A stretch of 64,000 nt of DNA from an uncultured Erysipelotrichaceae bacterium (GTDB taxonomy: Bacteria > Bacillota_I > Bacilli_A > Erysipelotrichales > Erysipelotrichaceae), in NCBI GenBank assembly GCA_934725085.1, contig CAKVAL010000003.1, forward strand, positions 52,689 to 116,688, read 5' to 3'. The translations under genes were made by a program, and so were the position numbers. Shown here piece after piece: positions 1 through 10,076 of the stretch. The notes beneath the pieces were generated by a model. The model did not search any database. It was not told the DNA's origin and saw nothing but the letters and a program-made list of their open reading frames with translations. Every line of letters starts with the position of its first letter. Positions within the stretch are counted from its first letter, which is position 1.

Positions 1-1
1 C

Positions 2-433
2 AAGAATGAAAAAGATTTAAGTTCATTGAAGTATCAATCAACTGAATCTAATATTTCTTCTTCTAACTATAACCTTGATATTTCCAATAGTTATGTTTCA
101 GATATGATGACTAGAAATGGTCAGGACTATAATTCAAGTATGCTATGTATCTATACTTTTGATATAGATGTTAAATCTATTGGGGATAATATAAAATTAA
201 CTAGTGCTGTTTATAAGAAAAACAGTGATGGAGAATCTTATGATGCTTTGGATGCTAGCTATGCTTCTAGAAAGATAGATAACATTCTTGATAAGACTTT
301 AAAGGTTGGCGATAAGTATGCATTATTCTTTGAAGTATTTACAGATCCAAATGAGAAACAAGATTTTAGTGGAACTATTACTTTTAATTTCTCAGATGGC
401 TCTTCTAAGACAATAGATACGGTGTTGAATTGA
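2..433 (+). CDS. C-terminal part of an unrecognised protein (5' end outside window)
   Basis: The frame is open from base 2, so the start lies upstream of the window; 143 residues and a TGA stop are visible. The visible part is rich in Ser, Thr, Asp and Asn, has no membrane segment and no LPxTG-type sorting signal, and its alternating hydrophobic pattern suggests a beta-sandwich, as in extracellular domains. I do not recognise a family. The stop overlaps the start of the next gene (TGATG), so it is translationally coupled to a secreted glucosaminidase, which makes a surface or cell-wall role likely by context only. Confidence 0.7.
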   Translation, partial: KNEKDLSSLKYQSTESNISSSNYNLDISNSYVSDMMTRNGQDYNSSMLCIYTFDIDVKSIGDNIKLTSAVYKKNSDGESYDALDASYASRKIDNILDKTLKVGDKYALFFEVFTDPNEKQDFSGTITFNFSDGSSKTIDTVLN

Positions 434-2964
434 TGAAGAAGTTATTTATAAAATTACTTGTTATATGTTTACTAGTACCATTTATTGGTACTTTTGAGGT
501 TTCTGCTCAAGATTTAAAAAGCTGTGGCTATGAAGTGGCTTACATTAATGATGATGGCAGCTTTAGCACCGAAAGCTGTTATAGCGATTTTGTTAGTGCA
601 AAAAATAGAATGAAAGAATTAGGTGGCGATGTTGTTGTTAGACATGATTCTTCTTATTCATATACAAAAATTATTGCGATGAATTCGGGCATTGCCTATT
701 CATATCCTAGAGATGGTGCTACTTTAAATATTTATCAGGATGTAAATAATCATTCGATTTACTATAAACAAACTTATGTGGCAAGACACTTTGAATTGAA
801 TTATCTAGATACTGAAAGATATTTAGGTGATGGTAGAGGGATGATTGAAACTAATATCAATGGTTTCCATGGCTTTACTGATTTAGAATATGTTGATTTG
901 GTACCTAGCAAATTTATTAGAAATGGCATCGCGATTACACTTGGTGGTAATAATCCTTATACAAATGAGGGAACTTTTACTTTTGTTCCTAAACAAAATT
1001 ACTATGAAAGAAGAACAAGTGGCAATTATAGTGAAATTGTTTATCACATTTATAGAGGTTTTCCAGCTAATGGGTATGAACCTGTAAGCGAGGCAATTGT
1101 CATTGGTCCTGCGCCTAGTGATATGAACGAGGGCGTGAAGTACTATTCTTATGATGGTGTAAATTTCTATAGTGATAGTGATTTTAAGAATAAGAGCTTT
1201 ACGTATTATAATTATTATCAATTTTTACCATTAAGATCGAAGACTAATATTTCTGCTGATATCTTTAATAGTTATATATCTAAATATGATAATTCGGTTA
1301 TGAGGGGCACAGGCCAAACATTTATTGATGCCCAAAATAAATATGGTATTAATGCTTTATTGTTGTTCGCGATGGCTGCTCATGAATCAGCTAATGGTAC
1401 TAGTGGTTATGCAACGAAACGTAATAATTTGTTTGGCTGGAATGCAGTTGATGCTGATCCGAATCAAGCTACAAGTTTTAGCAGTGTAGCAGCATGTGTA
1501 AACGAACAGGCTGGAGTTAATCTAAGAGGTTTTGTGGATGTTACTGATGGAAGATTCTTCTCATCTTCGCTTGGAAACAAAGGCTCTGGTTTAAATGTAA
1601 AGTACGCTAGTGATCCATATTGGGGTATGGAAATAGCTTCTATTGCTTACCAAATTGATAAGTTGTCTAAGAATAAGAATGGTACTTTGAGTGATTATAA
1701 TTATTATTCTTTGTCTTTGATTAATAAGTTTGATATTCCTGTTAAACAAGATGCAAGTGATGGTTCTAAGACTCTATATACAACACAATATGGTCCACAT
1801 TATCAAGAAGGCTTTATTGTGATTGATTTAGGAACTCAAGGTTCTTTTACAAAGGTTCAATCAACTAATCCAATTGATGAAAATGGTAATATTAAGACTC
1901 ATAGAACACCAATTACTACAGGTAATTTGAATCCTATTTCCTATGGTGAATATGATTTCGATAGAAGTGTTGCTTATATTAATAGTGAATATTTAACGGT
2001 TATTAATAAGAAAAATGAGAATACTTATGATAAACCAGACAAAGATTTAAGTTTAATGCAAAAGATTAATAATCTAAGTGTTGAAAATAATGTTATTCAC
2101 ATCGATGGATTAGCTTTTATAAAAGGTATGAGTGCCTTGAACTTGGATAAGATATCTATTTCTATAAAAACTATTGATAATTTATCTAAAGAAGTGATGA
2201 AAACCTATAAAACAACCGTATCTGAATTTGATGGCATTTCATTTGGTGACACACATACTTATAAATATATAGCTTATAGTGTTGATATACCTCTAAGTGA
2301 TTTTGATGAAGGCTCTTATTCTTTAAAAGTTTCCGTTAATAATGATGGATATGAATATGATGGCGAATTGAGTACAACAAAGTTTGAATTCGCAAATATC
2401 AATGTGTCTTTCAATGAAATGAATTATAGAATCAAGATTAATACTTATTATAATTATCGTGTTGAAATTGAAGCTGAGAGTATCCCTGAAATTATTGATT
2501 ATGCAGAGATTTCTAAGCCTGATAATTCAATTAGAAATTCTTTATTCTCATTCGATTTGATTGAAATTGATGATGAATTAAATTTCAATATTGATGGGCG
2601 TTCAATGATTTATTACACAAATTATGATAATTTGGATAATCTAGAAACAACTTTATATCTTGTTGATAGTGCTGACAATTATTATGAAATTAAATGTGAA
2701 AACTATAAATCAGATTTTGATTATAAAGAAGCATTACAATCTTCTTATAATTTAGATTATATTTCTTTCAAAGGTACTGACAATATCGGTAATATTGGAA
2801 AAGGGATGTATTCGATTATCTTGAAAGTTCGTAACGGTGAATTTGTTGATTATATAGATTTAACTACTGCGAAAAATGTAGATAATACTATCACAAAAGA
2901 TGGCGCTTCTTATAGAATATTCAAGAGCAATTTAAAGAATAGATTAATGTTGGAGGTTAAATAA
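433..2964 (+). CDS. Secreted glucosaminidase (GH73-type) with beta-rich C-terminal region
   Basis: 843 residues. ATG 433 is preferred over the in-frame TTG at 430 because it gives the usual stop-start overlap. Residues 1-25 form a signal peptide (MKKLF..., hydrophobic core, VSA before QD). The domain at about 295-420 matches the N-acetylglucosaminidase (GH73/FlgJ-like) fold: AMAAHESANGTS carries the likely catalytic Glu318, followed by KRNNLFGWNAVD, the family's NN-[LI]FG motif. The rest, roughly 540-843, looks like immunoglobulin-like beta domains without a sorting signal. Predicted role: cutting the glycan strands of peptidoglycan outside the cell. It lies between an unknown surface protein and a PASTA protein with 1-base overlaps on both sides, so the three form one operon on cell-wall remodelling. 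Confidence 0.82.
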   Translation: MKKLFIKLLVICLLVPFIGTFEVSAQDLKSCGYEVAYINDDGSFSTESCYSDFVSAKNRMKELGGDVVVRHDSSYSYTKIIAMNSGIAYSYPRDGATLNIYQDVNNHSIYYKQTYVARHFELNYLDTERYLGDGRGMIETNINGFHGFTDLEYVDLVPSKFIRNGIAITLGGNNPYTNEGTFTFVPKQNYYERRTSGNYSEIVYHIYRGFPANGYEPVSEAIVIGPAPSDMNEGVKYYSYDGVNFYSDSDFKNKSFTYYNYYQFLPLRSKTNISADIFNSYISKYDNSVMRGTGQTFIDAQNKYGINALLLFAMAAHESANGTSGYATKRNNLFGWNAVDADPNQATSFSSVAACVNEQAGVNLRGFVDVTDGRFFSSSLGNKGSGLNVKYASDPYWGMEIASIAYQIDKLSKNKNGTLSDYNYYSLSLINKFDIPVKQDASDGSKTLYTTQYGPHYQEGFIVIDLGTQGSFTKVQSTNPIDENGNIKTHRTPITTGNLNPISYGEYDFDRSVAYINSEYLTVINKKNENTYDKPDKDLSLMQKINNLSVENNVIHIDGLAFIKGMSALNLDKISISIKTIDNLSKEVMKTYKTTVSEFDGISFGDTHTYKYIAYSVDIPLSDFDEGSYSLKVSVNNDGYEYDGELSTTKFEFANINVSFNEMNYRIKINTYYNYRVEIEAESIPEIIDYAEISKPDNSIRNSLFSFDLIEIDDELNFNIDGRSMIYYTNYDNLDNLETTLYLVDSADNYYEIKCENYKSDFDYKEALQSSYNLDYISFKGTDNIGNIGKGMYSIILKVRNGEFVDYIDLTTAKNVDNTITKDGASYRIFKSNLKNRLMLEVK

Positions 2965-5459
2965 TGAAAGATTTTTTTAGCAGTAAATTAAATATCTTTT
3001 TGAGTGTATTACTATTAGCTATTATAGGTGTTTGCGTATGGTTTGCGTTTACACTATTTGGTAATCCTTTTGATAAGAGCATTGTTGCGATTAATTTTAG
3101 CGGCATGAATAAGACTGAGGTTGAAAAATGGATTGATGATAACAAACTTGATAAGAGTAAATATAATTATTCTTTTCAATATGATGACGTTATTGAACAA
3201 AACTATGTAGTTTATCAATCTGTTAAAGAAGGCGAAAAGATTAATGATTCTTTAACTATCGTTTATTCAAATGGCAAGGATCCAAGTGGTGCTAAGGATG
3301 TGGCGTCTGAAATTAAAAATATGTCAGCTGATGAGGCTAGAAAGTGGTTCTTGGTCAATGAATATACAAATGTTTCTTTCTTATATGAAACAAGTGATGT
3401 TCAAGAATTTGGTAAATTAATTAGTGTTAATCCAAGTAATGCGACTAAGAGCGATAATATAACAGTAACATATTCTCTAGGCAAATCAATCGAAGATATT
3501 GTTACTACGGTTCCTAATTTTTCTACTTATACTGAATTAGAAATTAGAGAATGGGCTAAACAGTACGCGGTTGATTTGAGTATTAAATTCGAGGAACATG
3601 ATATTGCGAAGGAAGGCGAATTTATTTCACAATCTATTCCTGCTAACAAGGAGATTAAGGGTGGCCAATCTTTAATTGTTACTTTATCTAGTGGCAAGGG
3701 TGATGGTAACTCTAAGACTATTCCTGATTCTTATTTAGGCTTAAGTGAAAGCGATTTTATTTCTAAGCTAAAGGCTTTAGGCTTTACAAATTTGTCTAAG
3801 TCAAATACTACTTATTATGCTGAGAGCATCGAAAAGGGCAACATTTACTCTTATGATGATGGCACTTTTAGTACAAGTAGAACAATTAATTATGCTTTAT
3901 CTGAAGGCAAATATACTTTTGATGCAAAGGAATTTAACGATAAGACAAAGACTGATGCTGAAAAAGTGGCTGCTAATTTAAAGAATAGGAATGCAAGAAT
4001 CGACAGTAAACTAATCACTATTGAATTTGTTGCTGGCGATAAGAATGATGATAAGGCTGGCAAAACATATGATTGTGCAGCTAGTAAGAATGCAATTTCT
4101 TGTAAGGTTTATTCAAGTGATAATAGTGCTAAAGCTTTAATTCCTACTAATAATCAGTATTTAGGCAAGGACCCACAAACTTATATTGATGCTTGTAAGA
4201 AATTAGGTTTTACTAATTTTAAGAAATTAGATACTACTTATTTTTCTACTACACTAAAGAAAGATACTTTATATTCTTATGATGATGGTGAATTGTCTTT
4301 AAGCAAGACACTTGAATACGCTTTATCTGCCGGTCCTTATTCATTCAATGCGAATGACTTTAATGGTCTAACAAAGGATGAAGCTAGTAAGAAAGCTTCT
4401 GATTTAAAGGCTCGTAATGCGAGAATTAATGGCGATTTGATTACTATTAGTTTTACAAAAGGAACAAGTAGTTCTGTAGGAACTGGCAAGGTTTTTGATT
4501 GTACTGCTAATAAGAATAATATTTCTTGTAAGGTAAATGGAGAAACTAGTGGAGGTACTGCAACTGGTAAGACAGCTACTATTCCTGATACTTATTTAAA
4601 TATGAAGGAAGCTGATTTCTTAACAAAGGTTAAAGCTTTAGGTTTCACTAATTTTGCGAAGTCTGATACAACATATTTTTCAGAGAATTATCCAGCTGGG
4701 AATATATATTCTTATGATGATGGAACTTTTGATTTAGGTAAGACTATTAACTATGCTTTGTCTGCTGGCAAATATTCTTTTAATGCCAGTGAATTCAATG
4801 GCATTTCTAAAGAAGAGGCAACTAATAAAGCTAATGCATATAAGAATAGAAAGGCTGATAGAGGAAATTTAAGTATTTCATTTACAAATGGAGAAGCTAA
4901 TTCTTCAAATGTTGGCAAAACATATGGTTGTTCTTATACTTATAAGAATATTTCTTGTAAAGTTTATACAAGTGGTGGTTCAACTCCTAGTGTAGCTAAG
5001 GTTAGTGTTTCTGATTATACTGGTAAAAGTGTAAATGATTTTAGAACTTGGTGTTCAAATAACGGTTTAACAACAAATGTAAGCGAACAATATTCAGATA
5101 ATGTTGCTAGTGGTAATATTATTTCTCAAAATCCTGCATCTGGAAGTTTAGACAAGGGAAGTGCTGTTAGTGTTGTTGTTTCTAAAGGACCTAAGCCAGT
5201 TGAGACCAAAGCTTTATTAGATATTGATGATTTAAATTCTTTCTATTTAAATGGTTCTAAATCTTTTGATGATTCAAAAGGTAAGATTTCAAACTATTTA
5301 AGCGGAGCCGGTTTTACTAATTATTCTTTTGTAGAATCTGTTGGTGATCCTCCTTTTATGATTAGTAAAATCACTGTTGATGGCAACAATCATTCTAACA
5401 AAGGCAACTATGCTTCAAACAGTGCTATTGTTGTATATATTAATAAAGATAGTAAGTAA
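2964..5459 (+). CDS. Membrane-anchored PASTA-like repeat protein
   Basis: 831 residues. Short cytosolic start, one membrane segment (about 8-30), then an entirely extracellular chain. The first 240 residues are PASTA-like repeats (pattern 'sqsvkeGekI...ltivyS.Gk'); residues 253-672 hold three long tandem repeats of about 133-147 residues, each with a conserved LGFTN, YSYDDG and a Cys pair; a canonical PASTA domain follows at about 680-745 ('G.iisQnPasGs...kGsaV.vvvSkG'). There is no kinase or transpeptidase domain, so this is neither PknB nor a PBP; it looks like a stand-alone peptidoglycan- or surface-binding protein. ATG follows TGGAGG and overlaps the upstream stop (TAATG). Function beyond wall binding is not evident. 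Confidence 0.7.
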   Translation: MKDFFSSKLNIFLSVLLLAIIGVCVWFAFTLFGNPFDKSIVAINFSGMNKTEVEKWIDDNKLDKSKYNYSFQYDDVIEQNYVVYQSVKEGEKINDSLTIVYSNGKDPSGAKDVASEIKNMSADEARKWFLVNEYTNVSFLYETSDVQEFGKLISVNPSNATKSDNITVTYSLGKSIEDIVTTVPNFSTYTELEIREWAKQYAVDLSIKFEEHDIAKEGEFISQSIPANKEIKGGQSLIVTLSSGKGDGNSKTIPDSYLGLSESDFISKLKALGFTNLSKSNTTYYAESIEKGNIYSYDDGTFSTSRTINYALSEGKYTFDAKEFNDKTKTDAEKVAANLKNRNARIDSKLITIEFVAGDKNDDKAGKTYDCAASKNAISCKVYSSDNSAKALIPTNNQYLGKDPQTYIDACKKLGFTNFKKLDTTYFSTTLKKDTLYSYDDGELSLSKTLEYALSAGPYSFNANDFNGLTKDEASKKASDLKARNARINGDLITISFTKGTSSSVGTGKVFDCTANKNNISCKVNGETSGGTATGKTATIPDTYLNMKEADFLTKVKALGFTNFAKSDTTYFSENYPAGNIYSYDDGTFDLGKTINYALSAGKYSFNASEFNGISKEEATNKANAYKNRKADRGNLSISFTNGEANSSNVGKTYGCSYTYKNISCKVYTSGGSTPSVAKVSVSDYTGKSVNDFRTWCSNNGLTTNVSEQYSDNVASGNIISQNPASGSLDKGSAVSVVVSKGPKPVETKALLDIDDLNSFYLNGSKSFDDSKGKISNYLSGAGFTNYSFVESVGDPPFMISKITVDGNNHSNKGNYASNSAIVVYINKDSK
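3720..4985 (+). repeat. Three tandem coding repeats of about 400-440 bp
   Basis: Units begin at about 3720, 4140 and 4581, each opening with Ile-Pro and containing LGFTN, TTY(Y/F), YSYDDG, LS.G.Y.F.A..FN and a final SCKV. The repeats are clear at protein level and partly at DNA level, so unit number could vary by recombination. Confidence 0.75.
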
Positions 5460-5461
5460 TT

Positions 5462-6469
5462 ATGAATCGTATTAAATATTATTTTGAGCGTCTATTTGAA
5501 ATAGATTGGAAGAATATGTTTAGGGTGGTATGTAAGATATCTAAAAGATGTCATAAGCCTTATATCCTTATTCTATTTGATACAATTTGGTGTTCTATTA
5601 AGTATGGTGCTGGCTATATGGATTATTTCCAATTCTTCTTTGAGAATTTAAATTCTAAACAAAGGTCCACATATATTAATCGTACTGTAAATAATAAGTA
5701 TCATCGTTTATTGAATAATCGTGATTATTTCCATTTATTTCAAAACAAGCATGAATTTTTAAATACATATAAGGAATTTATTAAAAGAGATTTCTTATTG
5801 TTGGATGAATCCACTTATGATGAATTCTTATATTTTGTGAAGAAACATCCTGTATTTATCGCAAAGCCTGATGATGGCTTATGTGGTATTGGTGTTGAAC
5901 TTATTGATACTAATGGATGTGACTTAAAGTGTCTATATGATAAATTGCTTACTAATAAACAAAACTTATTAGAAGAGAGAATAGTTCAAAACGCTGAGAT
6001 GAATAAACTTTATCCTGAGGCTATTAATACTTTAAGAGTTGTTACTATTAATCGTTTTGGTAAGGTTAGCGTTCCTTTTGTAGCTTTGAGAATTGGAACG
6101 GGTGGTAGGCACGTGGATAATTTCCATGCGGGTGGTTGTTTCTCTGTTGTAGATAGTGATGGAGTTGTTAGAAAACCTGCTTTGGATAAAGAAAACAGAA
6201 TCTTTTATGTTCATCCAGATACTGTTACTTCTATTATTGGATTTAAGGTTCCAATGTATGATGAAGTAATTGAACAATGCAAGAAAATGGCTTTGGTTAC
6301 ACCTGAAATCGGTTATACAGGTTGGGATATGGCGATAGGTGAAAAGGGTATTGATGTCGTAGAGGCTAATCAATTACCAGGATATGACATTTATCAGTCT
6401 TATCCTCATTTGAATGCTGATTTGTGTGGTTTGAAGCCACGTTTTGATGAAGCTATATTTAATAAATAA
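5462..6469 (+). CDS. Sugar-transfer-associated ATP-grasp family protein
   Basis: 335 residues, two bases after the PASTA gene stop. The chain has the features of the ATP-grasp group often called sugar-transfer associated: an ATP-binding stretch FIAKPDDGLCGIGVEL near residue 134, the EERI turn that normally contacts adenine, TLRVVTI, a glycine-rich R-GTGGRHVDNFHAGG loop, and a Mg-binding end DMAIGEKGIDVVEANQLPG. ATP-grasp enzymes join a carboxylate to an amine or thiol via an acyl-phosphate. Members of this group sit in polysaccharide and cell-surface loci, in keeping with the wall genes upstream. The actual substrate cannot be read from the sequence. Confidence 0.72.
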   Translation: MNRIKYYFERLFEIDWKNMFRVVCKISKRCHKPYILILFDTIWCSIKYGAGYMDYFQFFFENLNSKQRSTYINRTVNNKYHRLLNNRDYFHLFQNKHEFLNTYKEFIKRDFLLLDESTYDEFLYFVKKHPVFIAKPDDGLCGIGVELIDTNGCDLKCLYDKLLTNKQNLLEERIVQNAEMNKLYPEAINTLRVVTINRFGKVSVPFVALRIGTGGRHVDNFHAGGCFSVVDSDGVVRKPALDKENRIFYVHPDTVTSIIGFKVPMYDEVIEQCKKMALVTPEIGYTGWDMAIGEKGIDVVEANQLPGYDIYQSYPHLNADLCGLKPRFDEAIFNK

Positions 6470-6522
6470 TTGTTACTAGTAAATCCTTCTTTGGTATAAT
6501 TTATACAGATACTTTAGGAGGA
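6470..6522 (+). promoter_or_regulatory. Promoter and ribosome binding site of nifJ
   Basis: TTGTTA (6470-6475), 19 bases, then an extended -10 TGGTATAAT (6492-6500). A strong Shine-Dalgarno AGGAGGA at 6516-6522 sits 10 bases before the ATG at 6533, so this mRNA has a leader of about 25 bases, unlike the leaderless units elsewhere in the window. Confidence 0.7.
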
Positions 6523-6532
6523 TTTTTTTAAT

Positions 6533-9500
6533 ATGGGAAAAGTATTCCAATCAATGGATGGAAATACAGCTACTGCCCATTGCGCGTATGCGTTTACTGA
6601 AGTAGCTTGTATTTATCCAATTACACCTTCTTCTCCAATGGCTGAAGTTATCGACACTTGGTCAACAGAGGGCCGTAAGAACATTTTTGATTCAACTGTA
6701 AAGGTTGTAGAAATGCAATCTGAAGGTGGTGCTGCTGGTGCTTTACACGGTGCTTTACAAGGTGGTACTTTAGGTGCTACATTTACTGCTTCACAAGGTT
6801 TCTTGTTGATGATTCCTAATATGTATAAGTTAGCAGGTGAATTATTGCCAGCTGTTATTCATACTAGTGCTAGATCTTTAGCAGGCCGTGCTTTGTCAAT
6901 TTTTGGTGATCACCAAGATATCTACTCTGCAAGACAAACAGGTATGTGTATGCTTGCTTCTCATTCTGTTCAAGAATGTATGGATCTTGCTGGTGTAGCT
7001 CACTTGGCTGCTATTAAGGGTTCACTTCCTTTCATTCATTTCTTTGATGGCTTTAGAACTTCTCATGAAATTCAAAAGGTTGAAGTAATGGATCAAGAAT
7101 TCTTAAAATCACTTGTTGATATGGATGCAGTTGCTAAGTTTAAGGCTAACGCTTTAAACCCTCATACAAATCCAGTAACAAGAGGTGGTGCTGAGAATGA
7201 TGATATTTACTTCCCAGCTAGAGAAGCTGCTAATGGTTATTATGAAGCTATTCCTGATATCGTTAACGATTATATGCAAAAGATTTCTGAGCATACAGGA
7301 AGAACTTATGCTCCATTTACTTACTATGGTGCACCTGATGCTGATAGAATTATCATCGCTATGGGTTCTGTTACTGAAACAATCAAGGAAACTATCGATG
7401 CTTTAAGTGCTAAGGGTGAAAAGGTTGGCTTAATTAAGGTTCATCTATATAGACCATTCTCTGTTAAATATCTTGAAAAGGTATTACCAGCTAGTGTTAA
7501 GAAAATTGCTGTTCTTGATAGAACAATCGAAGCTGGCGCTAGAGAACCTCTATTCTTAGATGTTTGTGATGCTTTAAGAGAACACAAAGATTTAACAATC
7601 ATTGGTGGTAGATATGGTTTATCAAGTAGAGATACTGCTCCAAACCAAATCAAGGCTGTATATGATGAATTAGCTCATGATAATCCAAGAGAAGAATTTA
7701 CAATTGGTATTGAAGACGATGTTACTCATTTATCACTTCCAGTTGATCCTAACTTCCATGTAGATGCAGATTACACATCTTGTCTATTCTTTGGTTTAGG
7801 TAGTGATGGTACTGTTGGTGCTAACAAGTCATCTATTAAGATTATTGGTGATAATACAGACCAATATGCACAAGCATATTTCCAATATGACTCTAAGAAG
7901 GCTGGTGGTGTTACTAGATCTCACTTAAGATTTGGTCCTTCTCCTATTAGATCTACATATTATATTAGTAATGCTGACTTTATTTCTTGTTCATTAGATT
8001 CATACTGCTTCAAGTATGATATGACTAAGCAATTAAAGGATGGTGGTACTTTCTTACTTAACACTTCTTTCCCTAAGGAAGAAATTGCTAAGCACTTACC
8101 AAATAGAATGCTTGCAGGTTTAGCTAAGAAGCATGCTAAGTTCTATATCATTGATGCTACAAAGATTTGTGCTGAAATTGGTATGGGTAGAAGAACAAAT
8201 ACTACTCTTCAATCTGCATTCTTCGCATTGAACGAACAAATCATGCCATATGATAAGGCTCTAGAACTTATGAAATATATGGCTAAGAAGTCTTACTCTA
8301 AGAAGGGTGATGATGTAGTTGAAATGAACTACAAAGCAATTGATGCTGGTAAGGCAGGTCTTGTTGAAGTTACTGTTGATCCAGCTTGGGCTGAATTAAC
8401 ATATGATGCTAATAAGGCTAATACAGGTGATGCTTACTTTGATAATCATGTATCTGTAATTAACGCATTAGATGGTTATGATCTACCAGTTTCTAACTTC
8501 TTGAAGTATGGATTACCTGATGGTTCATTACAATCAAATGTTGCATTCAAGGAAAAGAGAACTATCGCAGTTAAGGTTCCTAAGTGGAATGCTGAAAATT
8601 GTATCCAATGTGGTTTCTGTGCATTTGTATGTCCACATGCTACTATTAGACCAGTTCTATTAACTGATGAAGAAATCAAGAATGCACCAAAAGAATTTGA
8701 TACTATTCCTGCTATGGGTAAGGGTGTTGAAAACCTTAAGTTCAGAATTCAAGTTTCACCTGCTAACTGTGTAGGTTGTGGTTTGTGTGCTGAAGAATGT
8801 CCAGGTAAGGGTGGTAAGAAGGCTCTTGAAATGGTTGATGTTAATGAAGAACTTGAAAATGAAGTTCTTGCAGACTACATGTTCAAGGATCTAGAACCTA
8901 AGACAACTTATTATCCAACTAATACAATTAAGGGTTCTCAATTCTTAAAGCCTTACTTTGAAGTATCTGGTGCTTGTCCTGGATGTGGTGAAGCTCCTTA
9001 CTATAAGTTAGTTTCTCAATTATTCGGACGTGATATGCTAGTTGCGAATGCTACTGGTTGTTCAATGATTTACTGTTCAAGTGCTCCATCTACTCCGTTT
9101 GTTAAGGATAAGAATGGTGAAGGTGTTGCTTGGGCTAACTCATTATTTGAAGATAATGCTGAATATGGCTATGGTATGGCTATTGCTCAAAACTACAAAG
9201 AATCTAAGATTTTAAGCATCATGGAAGCTAATTTAGATTCTGATTGTGGAGAAGTCTTCAAGAAATATATCGCTGCTGGCAACAATAGAGATGCTCAAAG
9301 AGCATGTGTTGACGAAGTAGTTGCTGCTGTTAAGGCTAGCTCAAATCCTGCAGTTAAGGAATTATTAGAATTCGAAAGAGATCTAGTATCTAAGTCTGTA
9401 TGGATCGTTGGTGGTGACGGTTGGGCATACGATATCGGTTATGGAGGCCTAGACCATGTACTTGCTAATAACGTTAATGTTAACGTATTAGTTCTAGATA

Positions 9501-10036
9501 CAGAAGTTTACTCTAATACTGGTGGTCAATCTTCTAAGTCATCTCAAGCTGCTTCTATTGCCAAGTTTGCTGCTGGTGGTAAGGCTACAGCTAAGAAAGA
9601 CTTAGGCCAAATCGCTATGGCTTATGGTCATGTATATGTTGCTTCAGTATCTATGGGTGCTAACAGAATGCAATTATTAAAGGCTCTTGAAGAAGCTGAA
9701 AGCTACGATGGACCATCTCTAATCATTGCTTACTGTCCATGTGCTGAACAAGGTATCAGATCTGGTCTTGCTTCTCAACAAAAGGTTGAAGCTAATGCCG
9801 TTAAGTGTGGTTACACTACTCTATACAGATTCGACCCACGTAAGGAACAACCTCTAACAATCGATTCTAAGGAACCAAATTGGGATGAATTCGAAGCATT
9901 CTTAATGAATGAAAACAGATACAACCAATTACCTAAGATCAGAGGTCAAGAGGCTGCTGAAGCTGCATTTGCTAAGACAAAGAGCGATGCTCAAAAGCGT
10001 TATAAGAGACTAGTTGCTCTATCTAAAGAGTACTAA
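6533..10036 (+). CDS. nifJ: Pyruvate:ferredoxin (flavodoxin) oxidoreductase
   Basis: 1167 residues, the usual length of the single-chain homodimeric enzyme. It converts pyruvate and CoA to acetyl-CoA and CO2 and passes electrons to ferredoxin or flavodoxin. Domains in order: pyruvate-binding alpha domain starting with ITPSSPMAE; gamma domain; two 4Fe-4S motifs, CIQCGFCAFVCP (from Cys690) and CVGCGLCAEECP (from Cys746); a further Cys pair near GACPGCGE; and the thiamine-diphosphate site GDGWAYDIGYGG (Asp962) with SNTGGQSS. It is monocistronic, with its own extended -10 promoter and a strong terminator. It marks an anaerobic, ferredoxin-based central metabolism. Confidence 0.97.
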   Translation: MGKVFQSMDGNTATAHCAYAFTEVACIYPITPSSPMAEVIDTWSTEGRKNIFDSTVKVVEMQSEGGAAGALHGALQGGTLGATFTASQGFLLMIPNMYKLAGELLPAVIHTSARSLAGRALSIFGDHQDIYSARQTGMCMLASHSVQECMDLAGVAHLAAIKGSLPFIHFFDGFRTSHEIQKVEVMDQEFLKSLVDMDAVAKFKANALNPHTNPVTRGGAENDDIYFPAREAANGYYEAIPDIVNDYMQKISEHTGRTYAPFTYYGAPDADRIIIAMGSVTETIKETIDALSAKGEKVGLIKVHLYRPFSVKYLEKVLPASVKKIAVLDRTIEAGAREPLFLDVCDALREHKDLTIIGGRYGLSSRDTAPNQIKAVYDELAHDNPREEFTIGIEDDVTHLSLPVDPNFHVDADYTSCLFFGLGSDGTVGANKSSIKIIGDNTDQYAQAYFQYDSKKAGGVTRSHLRFGPSPIRSTYYISNADFISCSLDSYCFKYDMTKQLKDGGTFLLNTSFPKEEIAKHLPNRMLAGLAKKHAKFYIIDATKICAEIGMGRRTNTTLQSAFFALNEQIMPYDKALELMKYMAKKSYSKKGDDVVEMNYKAIDAGKAGLVEVTVDPAWAELTYDANKANTGDAYFDNHVSVINALDGYDLPVSNFLKYGLPDGSLQSNVAFKEKRTIAVKVPKWNAENCIQCGFCAFVCPHATIRPVLLTDEEIKNAPKEFDTIPAMGKGVENLKFRIQVSPANCVGCGLCAEECPGKGGKKALEMVDVNEELENEVLADYMFKDLEPKTTYYPTNTIKGSQFLKPYFEVSGACPGCGEAPYYKLVSQLFGRDMLVANATGCSMIYCSSAPSTPFVKDKNGEGVAWANSLFEDNAEYGYGMAIAQNYKESKILSIMEANLDSDCGEVFKKYIAAGNNRDAQRACVDEVVAAVKASSNPAVKELLEFERDLVSKSVWIVGGDGWAYDIGYGGLDHVLANNVNVNVLVLDTEVYSNTGGQSSKSSQAASIAKFAAGGKATAKKDLGQIAMAYGHVYVASVSMGANRMQLLKALEEAESYDGPSLIIAYCPCAEQGIRSGLASQQKVEANAVKCGYTTLYRFDPRKEQPLTIDSKEPNWDEFEAFLMNENRYNQLPKIRGQEAAEAAFAKTKSDAQKRYKRLVALSKEY

Positions 10037-10047
10037 TTAATCAAATT

Positions 10048-10076
10048 AAAGGAGTTATCAATCGATAACTCCTTTT
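10048..10076 (+). terminator. Rho-independent terminator after nifJ
   Basis: Nine-base stem GGAGTTATC / GATAACTCC with loop AATC (10060-10063) and TTTT. It also abuts the stop codon of the convergent gene at 10077 and may serve both strands, though the reverse-strand T run is weak. Confidence 0.85.
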
